A stretch of 64,000 nt of DNA from the NCBI GenBank assembly GCA_026122225.1, contig JANEZZ010000463.1, positions 806,001 through 870,000 of the forward strand, given 5' to 3'. The translations under genes and the position numbers were made by a program. The notes under the pieces are model-generated. The model searched no databases and was not told the origin of the DNA. It was given only the letters and a program-made list of their open reading frames with translations. The stretch is from Heloderma charlesbogerti (Eukaryota > Chordata > Lepidosauria > Squamata > Helodermatidae). Each line of letters starts with the position of its first letter. The first letter of the stretch is position 1. Positions 1 to 10,915 of the stretch are shown one piece after another.

Positions 1-1183
1 CTGGGAGTCTAAGATGACCCCCAAGCTGCAGACCTGGTCTTTCAAGGGTAACCATTCCCCATTCAACACCAGGTCAGCATCCCCCAACCTCCTCTTATCT
101 CCCACCAAAGCTACCTCGGTCTTGTCAAGATTCAGATTCAGCTTATTCCTCCCCATCCAGCACTCACTGTCTCCAGACATTTGGACAGAGATTCTACGGC
201 CAACCTTGGTGAAGATTTGAATGAGAGGTAGAGCTGCGTGTCATCCACATACTGATGACACCGCACCCCAGACCTCCTGATGATAGCCCCCAGTAGCTTC
301 AGATAGATGTTAAATAGCATCGGGGAGAGGATGGAACCCTGTGGCACCCCACAAGTGAGCGGCCATGGGCCCGAAACCTCCTCTCCCAGTGCTACCCTCT
401 GGTACCTGCCGGAGAAGAAGGACTGGAACCACTGTAATACGGTGTCTCCAGTGCCCAAGCCCTCCAGGCGGTCCAGGAGGATACCGTGGTCAACGGTATC
501 AAAAGCTGCTGAGAGGTCAAGAAGAAGGAAGGAGCATTCGCCCCTATCCAGAGCCCTCCTCATATCATCCACCAAGGCGACCAAGGCCATTTCTGTCCCA
601 TGTCCAGGCCTGAAGCCCGACTGAAATGGATGCCTTCAACTGCATCACCACCACCCGCTCAATCACCTTGCCCCAAAAAGGCAGATTCAAGACTGGGCGA
701 AAGTTGTTCCGAACTTGGGGATCCAAGGAGGGCTTTTTTAAAAGCGGTCTTATCACTGCCTCCTTGAGGGCTGATGGCATCACTCCCTCATCAAGGGAGG
801 CATTCACCACTGCCTTGATCCCCTCACCCAGCCTCTCTCTGCAGCTCATAATGAGCCAAGATGGGCAAGGATCAAGTAAGCAGGTGGTCGGCCTTACAGA
901 TGAAAGCACCTTGTCCACTTCATTAGAAGGAAGAAGCTGGAACTGATCCCACAAAACCGGTGTGCCATAGACTGCCTCCTGCTCACTAACTGTATCCACA
1001 GCACACGGAATAACACTCCTAATCCAATCAATTTTATCTGCAAAGTGCCTTGCCAAGGCCTCACAGGAGGCCTTAGAATGTTCCAGCGGTTCCGGAGCAA
1101 CTGGACCCACCAGGCTCTGGACCACTTGGAACAGCCTCCTGGGACAGCACTCTGCAGACGCAATAGAGGCAGCATAATGCAAT
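1..1183 (-). mobile_element. L2-type LINE fragment (endonuclease-RT linker and reverse transcriptase), broken
   Basis: The minus strand encodes a non-LTR reverse transcriptase in two frames (about 1182-565 and 590-138). Visible motifs include a [11 protein letters not shown] block, GVPQGSILSP and a YVDD active-site box at about 240-251. The last is a variant of the YADD seen in the two other L2 copies of this window. The remnant reading LGVILDSQ lies at the window edge, so the 3' end of the element is outside. A frameshift near 565-600 separates the linker from the RT core. Its closest relative here is the copy at 37555-38853, which shares its LSKCLETVS and GDTVL segments. The copy is 5' truncated near 1183 and non-autonomous. 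Confidence 0.85.
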
Positions 1184-1451
1184 GAAGGTCTTTAGAAATC
1201 TTGCAGAATAATTTCAAGGAAGTTGTTGTGTTGTACAAAGTATATACATATTGTGTGTGTGCAAGTATACACCATACCCAGTTCTGCTTCTTGTTGAGCA
1301 AAGTGTTAAGAGTCCTGCTGAAGTCACTGCTGAAGTGCCTTGCTGACTTGTGGCCACTGCAAGATAGCAGGCAACTCCCACTGCTATTACTGAAGGCCCC
1401 AGGCCTGAACCAAGCTATCAGTAGTTTTAGAGGGGTTTAGATGATCCATAA

Positions 1452-1901
1452 TGCTCTCTGACTTTAGTCAGTTGGCTGCTGTTTTCCCTAACAGGTCTCT
1501 TGATTTACCAGGATGAGTCAGAGGTCGATAAAGCGGCCTCAGCACATTCCATACTAATGAGTCTTATCAAGATGTGCCTGGGAAGTGAGGCTTGTTTGCC
1601 TTAAAACTGCAGGTGTCTGTGTTGGGAAAGTTTCCCTTCTGAACGAGCATTGTTAGTCTATGCTGGGAATGAATGTTAATTAACGCTTGCTCTTGTCATG
1701 CTGCCTCACTGCTAACATGTATGGTATAAAACCCATTTTACCCCATGGCTCTGGGTTCAGAGAAGCTGTCTGATCTAACCATTGAGTACACCTGTGTGCT
1801 GTAAGTTACTCAATAAAGTACTCCTCGTAAGTAAACCTGGATCTGATTTATCACTATCTTGGCAACTCTAAATTAAGAGTTCGAAGCCTACTGCAGGGGC
1901 A
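1452..1901 (+). mobile_element. Candidate ERV-like solo LTR
   Basis: The segment starts TGCTCTCTGAC and ends GGGGCA, so it has TG...CA termini. It contains a TATAAA box at 1725-1730 and an AATAAA signal at 1812-1817, 87 bp apart, which fits a U3-R-U5 order on the + strand. No retroviral genes flank it. I could not find a convincing short target duplication, so the boundaries are provisional. Confidence 0.5.
1725..1730 (+). promoter_or_regulatory. TATA box of the candidate LTR
   Basis: TATAAA lies in the sequence tggtataaaaccc, upstream of the AATAAA at 1812-1817. It is the expected promoter element for the LTR at 1452-1901. Confidence 0.45.
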
Positions 1902-3203
1902 ATACAATTACCCACCCACTTTCTTTTGGGCCATGAAGAACAGGAATCTTGTCTTTGAATGCTTTCAAGCACTGAAGTGTGAGAGCATCTGATGGAGATG
2001 ATTTAGGTGTAGGAAATCCTGCCAGTTGATGCAGTTGGACTATATTGGTATCTATCCTACTTCTGTGTTTTTCCAGGAACTCAGCTTTTCATTCAATCCA
2101 CACAGCAGAGGCTTCTCCTAAGAAATAGCAAACTCAAAATGAAGCAGTGAAAACAACAGCAAATACTAATTCAGTGGAAGATAGATGTTTGTGTTTTGGA
2201 ACAAGGAAATATTGGAAACTGTGTTTTGCCATGCCTCAGTGACAGAGGTGAACCCCCCCCCCCAGATTATGCTTTACTAGAGATCTGTGCAATTTGTTGG
2301 AAAGGAAGATACATGGAAGAGAAGCTACTCTGCCAGCCCAGGTCTCCAGTGTGAAATAGCTGTCATGTTCCTCCACCTCCTGCCCTCCCTCACACATGCA
2401 TGACTCAGTGCAAGCTGGCAACCAATATTCTAAGTCAAACAAGCATAGAATTAACATATCCTGCTAAGCATATTGAGTGAGCTTTTTTGTGTATTTGCTG
2501 TGGATTGACTGAAAAGTAGGGCACATGACCTAAGAAGTCCCCATAGGTCTGTCCCTATCTTTTATTCTTCCAACCATTACATTTGGCTCTCAGCATCTTA
2601 AACTTGCAGGACCATGCCACAACATCCGTCCGTCCGTCCCTCCCTCCATCCATGTAATGGCTTAATAGAAAACTAAAGAGAACAGTCTGGTTCTGAGCCT
2701 GGCTGCAGACTAGGAGCAGCTTGTGTGGAAACACATATTTAACATAAGCAAGAATTATAGCAGATGGGTAAGTTTGTAATTAAAGAACTCAGGAAATGAA
2801 ACTGGGTTTCATTTTTCAGATTCACTCAGAAATGTAACTCGCTTTCTTATAGCCTCTTTCATTCTTTTTTTTTTTTAAAGGGACCCTTAACAGTGTTCAA
2901 AATCAGTTCATCTAGACCAAATGGGACCAACAGGAGTTGTTTAGATGCTTATTCTGGCTGGCACAAACATGGAGCTGAATTGTGTATAGCTGTTGAACTT
3001 AACAAAGCCAAAGTCAATGGGAGTTTTGCATCATTGACAATGGTACAAATGCAGATATTGGTGGTACATGTGGATTGTGTTCCATTTATTTCTAGTGTGT
3101 GGCTCCATCTGAATTAAATTTGATTCCTAAAGGACATTTTGCATTTGGCAAATCTAGAAGTATTTACAGATGAGGGCCATGTTAACCTGCTTTGGAACAG
3201 ATA
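1902..3203. other. No gene recognised
   Basis: Unassigned single-copy-looking DNA. It holds a C homopolymer near 2251, a short CCGT/CCCT simple repeat near 2622-2650 and a T tract near 2865. Short open frames here show no codon or motif support. Confidence 0.5.
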
Positions 3204-3204
3204 T

Positions 3205-3519
3205 GTCAGGGTGGACACTGAGCCCATAGAACCTCAGAGCAGTTCTGATTCTGAAGAGGAACAGCCGTCTGTGGGACAGGAGCGCGCTCATCCCTCCCAG
3301 GCCCTGCAGCAGGCAGAGATTCCTCCTGCTGGCATTCCAGACATAGATAGCAGTCCTGGGAGTGAAAGAGTGTGGGAGGAGGGCTGGCTGGATGCTCGAC
3401 GCAGACGCAAAGAACAACGAGCTATGGAGGGCGCGGAAAGGAGGCGTAGCACCCATTTGGCGTGCAAGCAATGGTCGCGTCCAGAGGACCCAAGGGAAAA
3501 GGGGAGGGACTCTCCCTAG
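3205..3519 (+). CDS. LTR-borne open frame (acidic block plus Arg-rich tail), putative Pol C-terminal extension
   Basis: Function unknown. The frame enters at the LTR terminus with no ATG of its own there. It encodes an N-terminal acidic Ser/Asp/Glu block (SSSDSEEE), a Pro/Gln-rich middle, and a C-terminal Arg/Lys-rich region that includes DARRRRKEQR and RRRSTHLA, then stops at 3517-3519. The same order recurs in LTRs at 14027, 14941 and 19632. In the full element the chromodomain frame of pol continues into this frame, so it is more likely a Pol tail than a separate gene. This is the only one of the four copies with no stop or frameshift between its two conserved blocks. It is orphaned here because the LTR is solo. 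Confidence 0.5.
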   Translation, partial: VRVDTEPIEPQSSSDSEEEQPSVGQERAHPSQALQQAEIPPAGIPDIDSSPGSERVWEEGWLDARRRRKEQRAMEGAERRRSTHLACKQWSRPEDPREKGRDSP

Positions 3520-3643
3520 CCTATAAGTTCAGGGTCTGCAAGTAATTCTCGTTCAAACGGGGACCAACTGTTTCCAACCCGGGGCATAGATTACTTTGCT
3601 GTTCATAGCTTAGTCGCTGGTGATAGAGTTAAGTTGTAAAAGG

Positions 3644-3649
3644 AATAAA
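3644..3649 (+). terminator. Polyadenylation signal of solo LTR
   Basis: AATAAA lies 80 bases before the LTR end, downstream of the CTATAAG at 3521-3527, as expected for the R region. Confidence 0.5.
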
Positions 3650-4079
3650 GCCTTGAAAAGAATCCTTTGTCTTTGTCTGGAGTTGGCTACTGGAGTAGAC
3701 TGAAAGAGTCCGGCTAGGGCCCCCTGACAAGATTATTAATTAAGACTATCCTTTGCTTTCTTTTCATTCCCTCACCAGCTTTCTTGGTTCTCTGTTCCCC
3801 CATTTTCTCTATTGCCCCTCATATTCCCTTACCATTGTTTACCAGAAAACACGCTTCAGAGTTGCCATTTGTTACACTCATGGCCATTTCCTTATTTTTA
3901 CAAAATATTTACTCCTTCACACAATCTATCACTTCCCTAAAGAACCTTCTCTTTAGGTTATACATATTTTGAACAAACTAGGGGTACATACTTCAGAGTA
4001 CATAGATGTAATGTACTATTGCGGCATGCATGGTTTGCAATAGGGTTTGAAAGAGCCCTGTTTTCCCATGTATCTTGTC

Positions 4080-4368
4080 TACTTGAAGGATCATCTCCTC
4101 CCATATATACTTGCCTGGACCCTAAGATAGTCGTCAGAGCCCTTTTGGGGAGCCCCAGTCAAATGAAGTGAGGTAGGTAGCTACTAAGAAGAGGGCCTTT
4201 TCTGGTGTGGCACCCCAGTTGTGGAATGAGCTCCCCAGAGAGGCTCACCTGGTGCCTGCATTATGGTCTTTTCAGCACCAGGTGAATACCTTATTTTCCC
4301 AGGCATTTTAGTCTTTCAATGTCTGTTGTTGGCTATTGGGTGGTATAGAAATGTAATAAATAAATGCA
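4080..4368 (+). mobile_element. L2-type LINE 3' end, internally deleted
   Basis: It carries the L2 C-terminal segment (agggccttttctggtgtggc, then a tail for [16 protein letters not shown] residues) and the 3' UTR end ttgggtggtatagaaatgta followed by AAATA repeats. This matches the tail of the copy at 33226-34630. Frames are broken, and part of the 3' UTR between the coding end and the tail is missing. Confidence 0.75.
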
Positions 4369-4700
4369 CTAGGGTTGTATGGATCTGCCTAGCTCGATCT
4401 TGTTGAGGTTCTCAGATTTCCATCTCAATGCTTGGGTCTGTATTGGGTTGTGAGCTTGTTTTCTTCATGGAAATTTGTGCATATTTTTGTCTGTGTTTTT
4501 CAATGGTACACATTTCTTTCCCATTTGTCAAAATGTTTGTGCACTTTAAAAAAAAATACAGATTTTTTTTCTTGCACGTTTTCCAAATGTACACATTTTA
4601 ATGCATTTTTGTTGTTGACTAAATCACACTGCAAGTTCAGAAATGTGTGAATGTGTGGACAGCATTCAGTGGACCACATTCAGTTCCAGGAGGTGTGAAT
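4369..4700. other. AT-rich segment, possible hAT-type MITE remnant
   Basis: It begins tagggttgtatgg, similar to the TAGGGATG ends of other elements here. It has the T/A-rich body with gtgcac and tgcaaat-type words seen at 28945-29351 and 37237-37555. No matching right end was found. Confidence 0.25.
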
Positions 4701-4855
4701 TTAATACATTTTCATCAAAAATGAGTTGAAATGTATTTCTTCCCCATGCTTACATGGGGCAGGAGCGCTCTTCAGGCATTCTTCCTTCCATGTTGAATGA
4801 ATGTGTAACGTGAAGAGTGCTTGAGCCACAGCCCCTCCATTGTTCTGGATGCATT

Positions 4856-4995
4856 GAGGGTGACAGTCTGAACAGGAGAGCCTCCTGTATCCATAGCAGT
4901 TCTCCACAGTTAAGAACCTTGGAAAATCAGGATCGTTAATTGCATGGAGAACCTTCACAGATAGAGGAGGATTTCCTGTTCAGACTGCCACCCTC
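4856..4995. mobile_element. Foldback MITE
   Basis: Two arms about 50 bases long are inverted copies: 4856-4907 (starts gagggtgacagtctgaacag) and 4946-4995 (ends ctgttcagactgccaccctc). The arms are imperfect and flank a short loop. The motif gagagcctcctgt links it to the foldback at 51614-51760. Confidence 0.6.
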
Positions 4996-5339
4996 CATGT
5001 GTAGAGGGTGACAGATGAGGGGGTGGGGCTGGAGTGCTCCTCTCCTCACATTCAACACTGAAAGAAGAACACCTGCAGAGGGCTATTAAGTTAGAGGAAA
5101 TGGGCAGTCTCCCATATCTGTATCCACGTCACCCTCTCTGCTGATGCAAGTTGATGAATTTGCTTACTGTTAATTATAGCAAAGATTTTTCAGAGCTGCA
5201 GAGTCATGGTGTAAAGATTTCTTAAGCGTGTAAAGAGTCATTACTGTAGTTTGCTGAGAAATACTAATTGCTATATTCTTCTTTTCCATAAATGCTCATG
5301 GGGGCTTACAATGTGATCATAACTGATTTATAGTGCGAT

Positions 5340-5744
5340 TAATGCATTTAATTTATACCTCCCCTTCTGTCAAAAATGGCACTCAAGGCAGCTAACAGTA
5401 TTGAAATATTCATTAGAAACAGAATATTAATTAAAACATAACATAAAAATACATTAAAAACATAAATGAAAATACAACAGGAAAAGGATGAAACAAGAAA
5501 AGAAACAACACCCAACCAGTTAAAAGCCCCTTGAGCAACAAACCAACTTGCATGCTAAAGGTCTGCCTGAGTAAAAAAGCCTTCACCTGCTGATGGAAGG
5601 ACAACAAAGAGGGAGCTAACCTTGTCTATCTTGGCATGGAGTTCTGGTGTCCAGGAGTGACCACTGAGAAGGCCCTGTCTAGTACTCCTACCAAATGTGC
5701 CTCCAATGACAGTGGAACTAAGAGAAGAGCTTCCCCTGAAGATC
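5340..5744 (-). mobile_element. Antisense L2/CR1-type LINE 3' end
   Basis: On the minus strand this reads as a LINE C-terminal segment (ggccttctcagtggtcactc, then a remnant ending near VKAFFTQA), followed by an A/T-rich 3' UTR and a tail around ggcagctaacagtattg on the plus strand. Frames are degraded. It stops abruptly at 5744, where the next LTR-like segment begins. Confidence 0.5.
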
Positions 5745-6245
5745 TGTCATGAACCAGAACCTCGCCCTTGGAGGATCCTGACCTCTCAGCCTTAGAAGAA
5801 GAGGCTCCTGAGTTAACAGTTCAGGGAGATGATTCAGTTACAGAAAGGCATCATGAAGCATCATAGGATCCAGTTCTCCAAGAAGACCCCAGGGACTTGT
5901 CCCCCTGCATTCTGAGGAGGTCATATTGCCATCCTCTCACTCTTGAGGACTCTAGCGATGAAGAGTCTAGCATGTTGGCTGCTAAAACAAACTAGGAGCC
6001 TTTAAGAGACAAAGCCTCAAGTCAGTGTGGCGGTGGGACCAACCAGCATAAAGGAAGCTAAATCTCTACTTAAGGCTCAGTCTCAATCTGTTCCTTGTTG
6101 GAGGGACATACAGACAACCGTGTCTGGCTTCCAGCCGTAGCACCAATTGGAGCTCTGCAAGGTGCTTTTCTGTTCCCGTTTCTGTTCCCACCTCCCTGAG
6201 AAGCCTGCCTTACCTCAAACCTTGGGTAGACATCTGACCTGCAAC
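5745..6245 (+). mobile_element. Candidate solo LTR inserted next to a LINE tail
   Basis: It starts TGTCATGAACC directly after agatc (5740-5744), and agatc recurs at 6246-6250, giving a possible 5-bp duplication. An acidic-coding stretch (cagccttagaagaagaggct) resembles the start of the other LTRs. The right end reads gcaac rather than ending in CA, so the boundary may be one base off (a 4-bp gatc duplication). I see no clear polyadenylation signal. Confidence 0.35.
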
Positions 6246-6463
6246 AGATCCCTGTAACCCAAACCTCACTAGCCCCCATTGCATCAGAGGCCTAACAGAA
6301 CAACTTCTTAAACCCCAGGCAGGTTCACTTTATAGTGCTCAGACATTTGATATTTGTTTATGATATGATAATTCTTACAACAATCTTATAAGAGAGGTCA
6401 GTCATTGTTATCCACATATTACAGATCAAGGACTGAGGCTGACAGAGGCCCAATTCAGATGTA

Positions 6464-6491
6464 ACAGGAAACGGTTACATCTGAACTGTAG
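6464..6491. repeat. Short hairpin
   Basis: A perfect 10-bp inverted repeat (cagatgtaac / gttacatctg) with an 8-base loop. A partial echo follows at about 6493-6525. It may be an end of a decayed MITE. Confidence 0.5.
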
Positions 6492-6552
6492 ATGTAATGG
6501 GAAACAACTGTAGATGTTTCCCTTTATAAGAATATTTTGCAGTGAACCTCAA

Positions 6553-7003
6553 CAGGGCCAGTCCACCCATGAAGCAGGGTGAGGCACCTGCATGAAGCGG
6601 CAGAGCTGGAAGAGTCGTGAATTGTGCCCCACCCCAGCCTGGAGAACTAACCGCTACTTTCAGCGGGTGCTCTAGAGAGCCCAGCTGGCTGCTTCCCAAC
6701 CGTGCTCCAGCAAATGCCATGGAGCAGCCACTGGCCCTTTGTTGCTGTGGGGCTCTGGATCTATCGCAAGATCTTGTATGTATCCTGTGAGATCTTGGCC
6801 ATGTACAGAGACCTTGTGAGAGGCCCGGAGCCACTTGCAAGATCTCCCGAGAGCTCCTGTGAGATCTCATGAGAACCCCCACACAGCAAGAAAGGTAAGG
6901 GGGATGGGCACACGAGCAGTAGCGGCAACAGCAGGAAGGGAAGCAGGGAGGGTTGCGTGGCAGCACGAGTTCTACTTTAGGCAGCAAGGAAGCTAACCCT
7001 GGG
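6553..7003. mobile_element. Possible hAT-type MITE of the CAGGGCTGGCCC family
   Basis: The left end cagggccagtccacccatga and the right end with ggcagcaaggaagc and ccctgggcctg resemble the ends of the well-defined MITE at 56875-57150. No target duplication could be confirmed. The 170-aa antisense open frame across it has no recognisable domain. Confidence 0.35.
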
Positions 7004-8059
7004 CCTGAGCTTCAGGCTCATGCATTTCTGCCTCCCCTTTTCTCCAGTTCTGCTCATAAGAAGAGGTGGTTGTATGCTTATACTTCCACTTAAAAAAAAT
7101 CCCTGCAGTTTCCTGCGACATGTGAATTTTGGAAGCTGTGGTTTATTCTAACTGTTGTCTGGTCTAAGCATGAGTGGAGAAGGAGGGGAAGAGGATGAGT
7201 GCACTTTACCAGGAAGGGGATGGAAACAAGAACAGCTGAGAAGCTTGGCTTCTTCCCCTTCAACCTCAGTTACCTGTCATTTCTGTCACCTATCCCTAGC
7301 CCCCTTTGTGTGTGAATAGGCAGTATGTGCATAACAATGAGGTGAATGGTATCTGGGAATAAGATGAACGGTGTCAGTCTAGGGTAGGGTGTGTGTATAT
7401 GAAGGAGAAATGGGTACACAGTAGGCATTACCAAACAGAAAAATCCATCTATAAATTGTTGTGATATCTTTTTAAATCCATAAATTTAAACATGGAGCAT
7501 CTCATGCAAGCTTTGAGAAGACTTTTTTTGGTCGCCTGTTGGGTGTCCGTGACATTTGAATCAAGGACTCTGCCCCTCCTGATATAGCCATATAAAGGTT
7601 GTGTTGAATGGCAGTTCACTGAAAACACTAGGTAAGGCAAAATAGCGAAAAGTACTATTGGCATTTTGACTCAAGGAGGACCTTGAAAACCGTGTGACAG
7701 AGGCTGAGAGAGAGCCTCTTCAATTATCTGTCAGTGATGGATAAGTCTGAAATTGATCCCAAACCTGGCAACTGACCTTTACACTGATGTAAGACTCACA
7801 AATTACTGCATAAACTTGTTGTTTTAAAGCATGTAATCATGAATTAAAGCATGTAATCGTATATTTCCCCCATACAAAATATTAATTTATAAGTTTTAGC
7901 TAAAGTATAACATTCGAACATCTTGATGACAGCTTGTAAACACCTTTAACCCCCAGTACCTCTTGTGTCTACTGCCGGGAGCTGCAAAAGACAGCACCAG
8001 CAGCTGGGGAGAGGAAATGCTACCCGGTGAGGGTCTCCAACATCCTGATCATCTGTTTT
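7004..8059. other. No gene recognised
   Basis: Unassigned non-coding DNA. I see no exon-like motif or clear repeat boundary. Confidence 0.45.
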
Positions 8060-8125
8060 ATTTTAAATATATTGTAAGGTGCCTTGAGAACTTCAGTTAA
8101 TAGGCAGGACATAAATATTTAAATA
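8060..8125 (+). repeat. LINE/SINE tail remnant
   Basis: The string gtaaggtgccttgagaactt followed by an AAATATTT tail resembles a degraded squamate retroposon 3' end. No body is recognisable upstream. Confidence 0.4.
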
Positions 8126-9651
8126 TTCCATTGTTATGTTTGATTTTTATTATAGAGGCCTTTCACTGCCTCAAGTCACAGCAGAGTTAAGGCAGTGTTC
8201 TGACCCATTCAGGGCAGGAATCATTCATTTTTACATTTTCTTGCCTTCCTTCATTTAAATTGTTCTAACCATATGCCTTAGCTCTTCACTTAACTTGCCA
8301 TTTATTTTTTATATGTTCTTGGAAGTATTTATATCAGATTTCCCCTGTAACATCATTACTCCTTTATCAAGTCCTCTTCTTCCCTGTGGTCTTATCTTTT
8401 GTATTTAAACTCTGTATATAACTATGAGGAATGTTATAGTTCCTGTTCATAGGTTCTTCAATCTATCATGCTGTTGGCATTAAATAAGCAAACATTAAGT
8501 GGGGGTGGTGGAAATAGGATCATTGTCACATTTTTAAAGTATTTCTGTAGACAGAAGGGCTTGAAACAAATATCTTTCAAGCTCAGATTCTCAGGAGCCT
8601 AACAGGACCCATTGAAAGGGTGGTGAAATAAGATTGTCAAATGTTTTATTACATAATGTAACATAAAAAGTTGACTGGGTCTGTAGGAGCCCATAATGAA
8701 GCCCACCAGTGTCAAGGTGTCTACTCTTGAAGGAACATAAAGATACCGAAACTGGGAAAAGAAAGATGGCTGCCAAAGAAATAAGTTAAATGAAGGAAGA
8801 TTCATGAGGAAAATCTAGATAAGAAGTGACTTTGGGTCTGAAGGAAAAGGAGAAGGCCTGAATAGCACACTAATACAATGTAGAGAAGAAGATGTGGGGA
8901 ATTGTGTCAGTGTTTGTTATATCGTTATTAGGGTCAAGGTTCATCAGGTCCTGTTTTGTCAGCAGCATTAATATTCCTCTTTAGTACCAGGGTTTCTCAG
9001 TCTTTGGCTGTTTCCCTCACAACATACCCCAGGCATGTTCAGAGGCCTAGTAAAACATAGCTTGCCCTTCCTTTCTACGTAATTGTCCCCTTGACTGTAA
9101 TTAAAGTTGAATTGACTAATGGAGCAGTCACCAGCAACATGTTCCCATAATTTTCTCTGTTGTCAAGGGTTTCTATTATCACCAGACTCTCACTAGGTTA
9201 CTTGTTAGGTTAGAACAACTTAAGGGCAGTGTTGCTCACACACAGCTATGGGAATACTGGTCCTGACATGAACCTAAGTGTGTCGAAAATAGATTTTTTT
9301 TTTCCTACAGAAGTCCTCTCATTTTCATTGGTGCTGTTCCCAGAGAGACTAAAGTATTTACCTTCTGAGCTCTATTGATTGCTAAAAGTAACAAAAAACA
9401 ATTTTGTTCTTGTTTCATTTTGTCCTGTCAAGTGTTGTCAAGTTAAAATGGGATAGTAATGGAGAGTGCAGCTGCCGGGTGTTTCTGAAATGGGAAGAGA
9501 AGCCATCTCACGTCTGGAGGTTGTTAGTGTGGGTTTTGTTTTTCCTTTTAGCTTGTCAAAAATTGATCTGAGGTTAGAAAATATCACAGCTTGCTAGCAA
9601 CAGAGATGGCTGTGTGAAAAGCCTAGCATTTTATCTTCTTTCTGCTTTAGA

Positions 9652-9652
<1 letters not shown>
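8126..9652. other. No gene recognised
   Basis: A/T-rich intergenic or intronic DNA without coding motifs or identifiable repeats. Confidence 0.4.
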
Positions 9653-9709
<57 letters not shown>

Positions 9710-9731
9710 GGGAGAGAGGAGAGGAGAGGAG
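9653..9731. repeat. Compound TG/GA microsatellite
   Basis: About 40 bases of TG dinucleotides pass directly into GA dinucleotides and then into GGAGA units. The open frame across it is a translation artefact. Confidence 0.95.
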
Positions 9732-10119
9732 AATGAGGTGAAGTGGAGCATTTGGTTTCCTCAGTGTGGCATGAGATGGCTTTTGTCTTGCTTAAATTTA
9801 GGGGGATTTTATTTCCAGGATAAAGTCATTGTCTCACTGGACCTTCTCCCTGCAAAATGTCTCTTTCATAAGATATTTTTGAAAAAACGAGTGCCATGGT
9901 TTCTGCTAATCTGCAAACATTTTTTCAGGTGAGAGGGGCTTGTTAGGATCAAGCTGCAGTATATTTTCCCTAGATGTCTCCAACTTTCACTGAACTAGAG
10001 ACTAAGTGTCTGGGATAAACCAATGCAAGGTAGCAGCAATCTGTTCAAAAAGATATGGATAGGGGCTGTACAGCAGTTCTTTAGAAAAGAAAGAACTGCA
10101 GTTGGGTTTTGGGCTCTGC

Positions 10120-10600
10120 TGATTTGGGAATTGGTGTACAACTTGTTCTGGATGGAATTGCACTCTCCATGAGTATGCAGTTGGAGGTGCTGTTAGATCT
10201 AGAGTTTTGTGGTCAGAAGTGTCTTTTACCAGCTTTAGCTGGTTTGCCAGATGTCACCTGTCCTAGAAAAATGGACCTGGCCTTTGTAATTTATGTCCTA
10301 GTCACATTCTGACTAGATTACTGCAATGTTCTCTTCATAGCGTTGTCTTAGAAGATGCTTTGGAAACTGTAATTAGTCCAAACTACAGCTGCCAGAGTTT
10401 CAACTGGGGCCTGATGGTTGGGCCATATAACTTTGATCTTGTATCACTTTAATTATTTAACAGTTTTCATGCTCGTTTCAAAGTGCTGGTGTTAACCTTT
10501 AAAGCCTTTAGCAGCCTAGCACCAGGATACCTCAAGAATTGCTTTCTCCCTTACAAATCTCCTCATGTCCTAAGACTGGAAGCCCTACTCTGTATCCTTT
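10120..10600 (+). mobile_element. Old L2-type LINE 3' fragment
   Basis: Degraded L2 RT C-terminus: gattactgcaatgttct (DYCNV), gctcgtttcaaagtgctggt (ARFKVLV) and caccaggatacctcaag (PGYLK) occur in the order found in the 33226-34630 copy. Many stops and frameshifts mark an old insertion. Confidence 0.65.
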
Positions 10601-10659
10601 ATATATGTTGGCCTTCTTTGCAGTACTCTACCCTTTACAAGGAAAATATATATAAAAAG

Positions 10660-10915
10660 GAAATCAGAGCATCAAGGGGAAGCTCAGTGGTTAGAGTTTT
10701 GTGTTGGGTGGGTCAGCAAGATATGGGTTCAAATCCCTGTTTAGCCATGAACTTCATTGGGTAACTTTGGGTCTATTGCTTTTTTTCTCAACCTAACCTA
10801 CCTCATGGGATTTTTTTTGAGGATGAAATGAGGTGACTGCTTTATATATCATACTGAGCTTCTTGAAAAAAGGAAGGGATATACTTTAATAAGTAAATTG
10901 TTATGGGCATAATTA
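10660..10915 (+). mobile_element. tRNA-derived SINE
   Basis: The head has an A-box-like segment (agctcagtggttagagt) and a B-box-like ggttcaaatccctg, followed by the non-tRNA body (cctaacctacctcatgggat, gaggatgaaatgag) and a decayed AT tail. This is a SINE type common in squamates. It is not a functional tRNA, because no acceptor pairing is visible. Confidence 0.65.

Larger units (their letters stand above)
3204..3729 (+). mobile_element. Solo LTR of a chromovirus-like element, with an internal open frame
   Basis: Termini are TGTCAGG...CCTGACA, the same ends as the LTRs of the full element at 14027-20236. A nearly matching 5-bp flank (agata before, agatt after) fits a target duplication. A CTATAAG promoter-like site lies at 3521-3527 and AATAAA at 3644-3649. 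The LTR is open from base 3205 to a TAG at 3517-3519 (104 codons), with an acidic SSSDSEEE block and an Arg-rich stretch containing RRRSTHLA. The same layout is found in the other LTRs of this window. No internal gag or pol remains. Confidence 0.75.

Noticed and set aside
3139..3519. Host gene encoding a 126-aa protein
   Set aside because: Most of it lies inside an LTR, and its conserved part recurs in other LTRs, so it is transposon sequence.
9654..9932. 92-codon frame rich in Cys-Val
   Set aside because: It is the translation of a TG microsatellite and its flank.
10660..10760. Functional tRNA gene
   Set aside because: It has A- and B-box-like words but no cloverleaf. A SINE body and tail follow. 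The same applies to the SINEs at 22545, 45103 and 56678.
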